A DNA stretch of 27,484 nucleotides from Timburyella sp030842085 (GTDB taxonomy: Bacteria > Bacillota > Clostridia > Oscillospirales > Acutalibacteraceae), in assembly GCA_030842085.1 (NCBI GenBank), contig JAUUSE010000021.1, forward strand, positions 1 to 27,484, given 5' to 3'. Under the pieces are notes generated by a model that had not been told where the DNA came from, ran no database searches, and saw only the letters and a list, made by a program, of their open reading frames with translations. A program made the position numbers and the translations under genes. Numbering within the stretch: position 1 is the stretch's first letter; each line of letters begins with the position of its first letter. Positions 23,725 through 27,484 of this stretch are shown one piece after another.

Positions 23725-26052
23725 CTAATCCCCCAATACTATATAATTGCTTGCGCCTACACTTATATTTCCGCTTCTATAATCGCTTTGTGAATAGTTT
23801 ACCACTACGCTTATTCCGTTGTCATATGTGGTTTGTACTACGTCGTCTGTTAAATATTCATGCCCGATTATCTTTGCATCAGATACCTTGCTGTTTACTT
23901 CTGATACCTTGTTATATGTCTCTATTATCGTATCTTTCCAGTCGTTATAATTGATGTAATTATAATACTGAAATTCCGTAAACTGAAGCTGGTCAAAGTT
24001 CTGCGCACCAAGCGTATATTTTAAATCGCTGCCTGTCTCTATCGCCTTTAACATGTAATAGTCTTGGTCATAAAAAGCATTCAACGATTCTGTAGAATAA
24101 TTTATCAGCCCATGCATTGCTATCTGATAGAATGGAACATCCTGAGTTTCTATAATATACTGGCTTGAGTGAAGCGGCACGTCAGTTATGTCAGATGCAT
24201 ACAGAAATACATATGCATTAGGATTACTGAACAACATTTTGCCGCTTTGTGACAATATCTGTAACGCTTCATTGTAATACTGCTCAGACTGACTGCGGCC
24301 TATTTTGCTCTTACCAAACGATGAATATAACTTCTGTCCCAGTGTATATGCAGAAAGTCCTGTAATTTCATAATCCGATGATTTGTCATATACCTTTTGC
24401 GCAAGTTCTGTCATCTTGTCTGACCTGAGCAGATAAATTGGGTCATATGTCTTTATTGGGTCATATGTGCTCTGTGAAAACGGATACATTGTTATTGGTG
24501 CATTGCCAAGCGATTGTATCACGTCTCGCTTTGCCTTATATGACCACGTATTATTTCTTATATCTGTCAAGTTTACATCAGGGAATATCTCCACTCCAAT
24601 AGAATTCAATGAAGAAAGCATATTCCTAAAGCCGCTCTTGCCGCCAAGTGAACTCTCCGGCTTAAATTTATACGGTATTGTATAATCCGTCGTGCCGTCT
24701 GTCCAATTTGTAAGTATTACCGCCAAATCTGTTATTCCTGCACTGTTAAGCTCACTGGATATATTCGCTACATCCTCAAAACTTGTTATTGCAACATCTG
24801 TGTTTATTGGGAAGCCAAGGATATTCTTTATCCTTTTGATTCCACCTAAGAATTCAATATAAAGCTTGGATTCATTTGCCTCTGTCTGCGGTGTCACGCC
24901 CAGCTCATCTATTAAATACTGCTGATAACGATTCGCCATTCCCACATAGTCAGATGCATCATCTTCTAAGAAATAATACTTTACTTCAAATTTTGACGGC
25001 GTCAGCGGATCTTCATCTATAACCCTTGATGTGTTCTGATTCCATGAAGCTTCATTTATATATACAGTGTCATATGTTCTGTGAATATATGTAAAGTATG
25101 CGTTGTTAACTCTGTTAGATTCGCCAACTATGTTGCAGTTTACATTCGCCGAAGCAGGACTTTCATCAATTATCGCAACCATACCGGCGCCATTCCTGTT
25201 TATTCCAAACACCGGCAACCTTGCATCCTGTGTAACGCTCGACTGTGATTTTATCTCCTGTCCAAAATCTCTTCCGTATATTCTCTGGCTATATGTATAT
25301 GCACTTGCTCCCGTCTGATTAAATTCTATTATCGCGCCTGAGCCATCAGGTACAACCGCATAGCCCTCCTCTGCAGGACCTACAGCTCCGAAATATGGCA
25401 TCAAAGATATCTGAGCAATTCTATTCTCACTGTCTTCCTGCTCTGTTATCTCTTCTACAAGAATCGATGCCGATAAGCTGTCATCTTCAAGCTTTACCTC
25501 TACTGGTATAACAAACTGCTCTGTTGTTGTAAATGTTATCTTTAATCCGTTTTCTATTTCATCTACTTTAAAGCTGCCGTTGTTCACAGATTGTGCTCGT
25601 ATATTCCTGGTAACTGTATTATCAGATGAATCATAGTAGGAATATGTTATGAGTGAGCCAAGATTGTTTCTTGTACCACTTCCGCCATCTAATGTGTGCG
25701 AATAGTCCGGAGAGCTTGCCCATTCGTTGCCCGTCGCTTTGTCTACTACTTTTATATAGCACAGCTCAGAATCAAAATATAACTCTAAATTGCTGTTCGA
25801 TGCAACAAGCTCATAATTTATATCTTCCGGCGCCTCTTCCTCTGTATCATCTGTTTGACCTGAACTTCCACTGTCAGAGCTGCTGTTCGTCGTCGATGAT
25901 GTGCCGCTTGTGCTGCTCGACGACGCACTGCTTGTAGAGCTGCTTCCTGCACTGCTGGTATCAGGATCTGCAAACGCTACCACCAGATTTAAATTCAGGC
26001 ATAAAACAACTGCAAATATTAATATTTTGAATATTAACTTTCTTTTATTCAT
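23725..26052 (-). CDS. Secreted DUF5696 domain protein
   Basis: This 775-residue protein has a signal peptide (about residues 1-28, ending VAFA) and no lipobox, then a Ser/Thr/Gly linker at 30-66 and an acidic stretch. The rest fits DUF5696: a beta-rich N-terminal half starting NYELVASNSNLELYFD, with YAVVPDGSGAIIEFN as landmark, and then a probable TIM barrel with AVILTNWTDGT, EIFPDVNLTDI and LSAYTLGQKLYSSFG. The layout resembles a glycoside hydrolase, with a beta sandwich before a barrel, but no activity is established for the family. GGAG sits nine bases before the ATG. It lies 24 bases after the YIP1 gene and three bases before a permease gene, so it belongs to the transport operon. A surface carbohydrate-acting role is inferred from this context. 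Confidence 0.82.
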   Translation of the reverse strand: MNKRKLIFKILIFAVVLCLNLNLVVAFADPDTSSAGSSSTSSASSSSTSGTSSTTNSSSDSGSSGQTDDTEEEAPEDINYELVASNSNLELYFDSELCYIKVVDKATGNEWASSPDYSHTLDGGSGTRNNLGSLITYSYYDSSDNTVTRNIRAQSVNNGSFKVDEIENGLKITFTTTEQFVIPVEVKLEDDSLSASILVEEITEQEDSENRIAQISLMPYFGAVGPAEEGYAVVPDGSGAIIEFNQTGASAYTYSQRIYGRDFGQEIKSQSSVTQDARLPVFGINRNGAGMVAIIDESPASANVNCNIVGESNRVNNAYFTYIHRTYDTVYINEASWNQNTSRVIDEDPLTPSKFEVKYYFLEDDASDYVGMANRYQQYLIDELGVTPQTEANESKLYIEFLGGIKRIKNILGFPINTDVAITSFEDVANISSELNSAGITDLAVILTNWTDGTTDYTIPYKFKPESSLGGKSGFRNMLSSLNSIGVEIFPDVNLTDIRNNTWSYKAKRDVIQSLGNAPITMYPFSQSTYDPIKTYDPIYLLRSDKMTELAQKVYDKSSDYEITGLSAYTLGQKLYSSFGKSKIGRSQSEQYYNEALQILSQSGKMLFSNPNAYVFLYASDITDVPLHSSQYIIETQDVPFYQIAMHGLINYSTESLNAFYDQDYYMLKAIETGSDLKYTLGAQNFDQLQFTEFQYYNYINYNDWKDTIIETYNKVSEVNSKVSDAKIIGHEYLTDDVVQTTYDNGISVVVNYSQSDYRSGNISVGASNYIVLGD

Positions 26053-26076
26053 TATGCAGTCTCCTATCTTTATTAT

Positions 26077-27484
26077 TTACCTTAATGAAAGCTCAGTGTA
26101 TATCTGTGATATAAATCCTATCAGACGAGCCATCATGCTGTATACTATGCCTATTATAAGTATTACAAAGAACATTCCTATTATCGTAAGTAAAATCAGC
26201 AACAATGTTTTTATCATCGAGAATTGATGCGCTTCTCTTGTTCCAAGAAGTATTCCAAGTCCAGTCCATGCATATGCTATTATGTTGAACATGGTAAAGA
26301 AAGCCGTTTCATCAAGTGTAAGAACATTGCTCAGCAACGTTATCGGTATCATGATAATTATGTACGGCAACAGTGCATATGCTGTAAAAACCCAGATTTC
26401 TATAAATGTGCCTACGCCATCCATTAAAACAGAGACAGCCCACTGTGCTACTACAAAGAATACAAATATTCCCACTGATGAAAGGAATGTAAATACTATG
26501 TTAAAGCTTTCCAAATCATTATTATTGAAAAGATATCCCGTTGCCTGCCTTACTATTATGCTTACTAAGAAGAACAATACCAGTATAATATTTGCTACCA
26601 ACAATGAGCCTTTTTTCTCAAATTTTAAATCTGTATATCCATTTATAGGATGCGCCATCAAATGGAAAGGATATTTCCATTTGCTTACTTTTTTGTCGTA
26701 TTCGCTCTTTCTGTACTTTCTGAGTATTCTTGGTACAATAAAGTATGCTAAAAGCGCTAACACTATAACAACCATTATTATCGGGAATATAGTTGATAAG
26801 GCATCGCTTCTGACGCTCTCAAGCGCTACAGAATAGTCGGTTTTGTTATCGCCAAGCTTGAGATAGTACATGGCTTCTTCGTAATTGCCCTCATCAAGCA
26901 GCGCCTTACCGTATCCAGAGTTAGCTAACGGATTCATTGAATCGTTTTTCAGCACTTCCTGCCATATACCTTTTGCCTCAGAATACATACCCTGGTTTAC
27001 AAGGTTTATTCCTTCATGGAAAAGTGCACCAAAGTCCGTCCTTTTAAATATTGTTATATTATTGCGGTTTCCGTCAAGCACAATTATATTATCATTTATT
27101 GATTCTATTGCTACAGGATTTGCAAAATTGCCCTGCTGTGTTGAGTTCTCACCGCCAAACACAAACATCAAATTCGACTGCTCGTCGTACTGATATATCT
27201 TTTTCTGATATGAGTCTAATACAGTTATAAATCCGAGGTCGTCATAAACAACATCAGTTAGCCTTGAAACAACCCAGTTCTTTACATTATCCCATTCCTG
27301 CTCACGCAGTCCAAATATGGCTGCACTATCGCTCGTGCCGTTCTCCAATATATTATTGCCTTTCGGATTGAGCTTTTTTACCTGCTCTGTATCAGGCAAT
27401 GTTCCTGTGTCATATTTAACTGCATAAACAAAATTTTCATTGTCTATATCTATTGAAAGATAGTTAACAGGTACCGTCCTGCCC
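26077..27484 (-). CDS. NHL/TPR/YIP1 membrane protein (5' end outside window)
   Basis: The visible 468 residues are the C-terminal part of a larger protein; the frame is open to the window edge with no start having a ribosome site, so the annotated end is only the edge. The N-terminal visible part reads as beta-propeller (NHL-like) repeats: SIDIDNENFVYAV, DVVYDDLGFITVLD, AIESINDNIIVLDGNRNNI. A TPR-like pair follows (HEGINLVNQGMYSEAKGIW and GYGKALLDEGNYEEAMYYL). Then comes one membrane helix, a basic linker and a YIP1 domain of five helices. The propeller and TPR should be outside the cell if a signal peptide is present upstream. It is the first visible gene of the transport cluster, next to DUF5696, a pairing that recurs in Bacillota. 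Its role is unknown; a surface sensor or scaffold is a guess. Confidence 0.8.
   Translation of the reverse strand, partial: GRTVPVNYLSIDIDNENFVYAVKYDTGTLPDTEQVKKLNPKGNNILENGTSDSAAIFGLREQEWDNVKNWVVSRLTDVVYDDLGFITVLDSYQKKIYQYDEQSNLMFVFGGENSTQQGNFANPVAIESINDNIIVLDGNRNNITIFKRTDFGALFHEGINLVNQGMYSEAKGIWQEVLKNDSMNPLANSGYGKALLDEGNYEEAMYYLKLGDNKTDYSVALESVRSDALSTIFPIIMVVIVLALLAYFIVPRILRKYRKSEYDKKVSKWKYPFHLMAHPINGYTDLKFEKKGSLLVANIILVLFFLVSIIVRQATGYLFNNNDLESFNIVFTFLSSVGIFVFFVVAQWAVSVLMDGVGTFIEIWVFTAYALLPYIIIMIPITLLSNVLTLDETAFFTMFNIIAYAWTGLGILLGTREAHQFSMIKTLLLILLTIIGMFFVILIIGIVYSMMARLIGFISQIYTELSLR

Overview
The window looks like a chromosomal segment from an anaerobic, low-to-moderate GC Bacillota of class Clostridia, probably an uncultured gut lineage. 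The reasons are Gram-positive style GGAGG ribosome binding sites on nearly every gene, strong hairpin-plus-T terminators, heavy use of ATA and TAT codons, a desulfoferrodoxin, a clostridial ferritin-like protein, a BofC-like small protein, and a DUF5696/YIP1/carbohydrate ABC transporter cluster. The family cannot be fixed from the sequence alone. No tRNA, rRNA, CRISPR array, phage or intact transposase was seen.

Layout. (a) Bases 1-1910 are a small accessory patch on the plus strand. It holds a class I methyltransferase and a ParB-like-fold protein, each a single-gene module. The modules are separated by degenerate copies of an insertion-sequence-end-like motif, and two of the three copies sit next to strong terminators. 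(b) Bases 2325-3871 hold an AzgA/PbuG-type purine permease with its own promoter, a roughly 100-nt folded leader and a terminator. (c) Bases 4012-7073 hold single-gene units: a ferritin-like di-metal protein, a membrane-anchored protein of unknown function, about 0.7 kb of apparently decayed DNA, and a desulfoferrodoxin with a near-consensus promoter. (d) Bases 7039-14763 form a cell-envelope block: a bifunctional class A penicillin-binding protein, a small BofC-like protein, and an operon of OmpR-type regulator, sensor kinase and membrane HtrA protease. The HtrA carries a long Tyr/Asn/Gln/Gly-rich tail in front of its membrane segment. (e) Bases 14979-27484 are one long minus-strand cluster that runs off the right edge of the window.

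The right-hand cluster is the most interesting part. In transcription order it encodes an NHL/TPR/YIP1 membrane protein (5' end outside the window), a secreted DUF5696 protein, two MalF/MalG-type permeases, two tandem paralogous lipoprotein solute-binding proteins that each carry an extra C-terminal beta-rich (carbohydrate-binding-module-like) domain, a DUF4855 protein without a signal peptide, and a flavoprotein of the FAD_oxidored type. No ABC ATPase is encoded in the visible part. The most economical reading is an oligosaccharide capture, import and processing system. Its surface and cytoplasmic enzymes belong to families without an established activity. A strong terminator after the second binding protein probably divides it into an uptake unit and a two-gene cytoplasmic unit.

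Most start codons were set from the ribosome binding site, and several genes are therefore shorter than their longest open frame (permease 2458, desulfoferrodoxin 6681, PBP 9437, BofC-like 9696, HtrA 12478, DUF4855 17500, binding proteins 19575 and 21611, MalG-like permease 22705).
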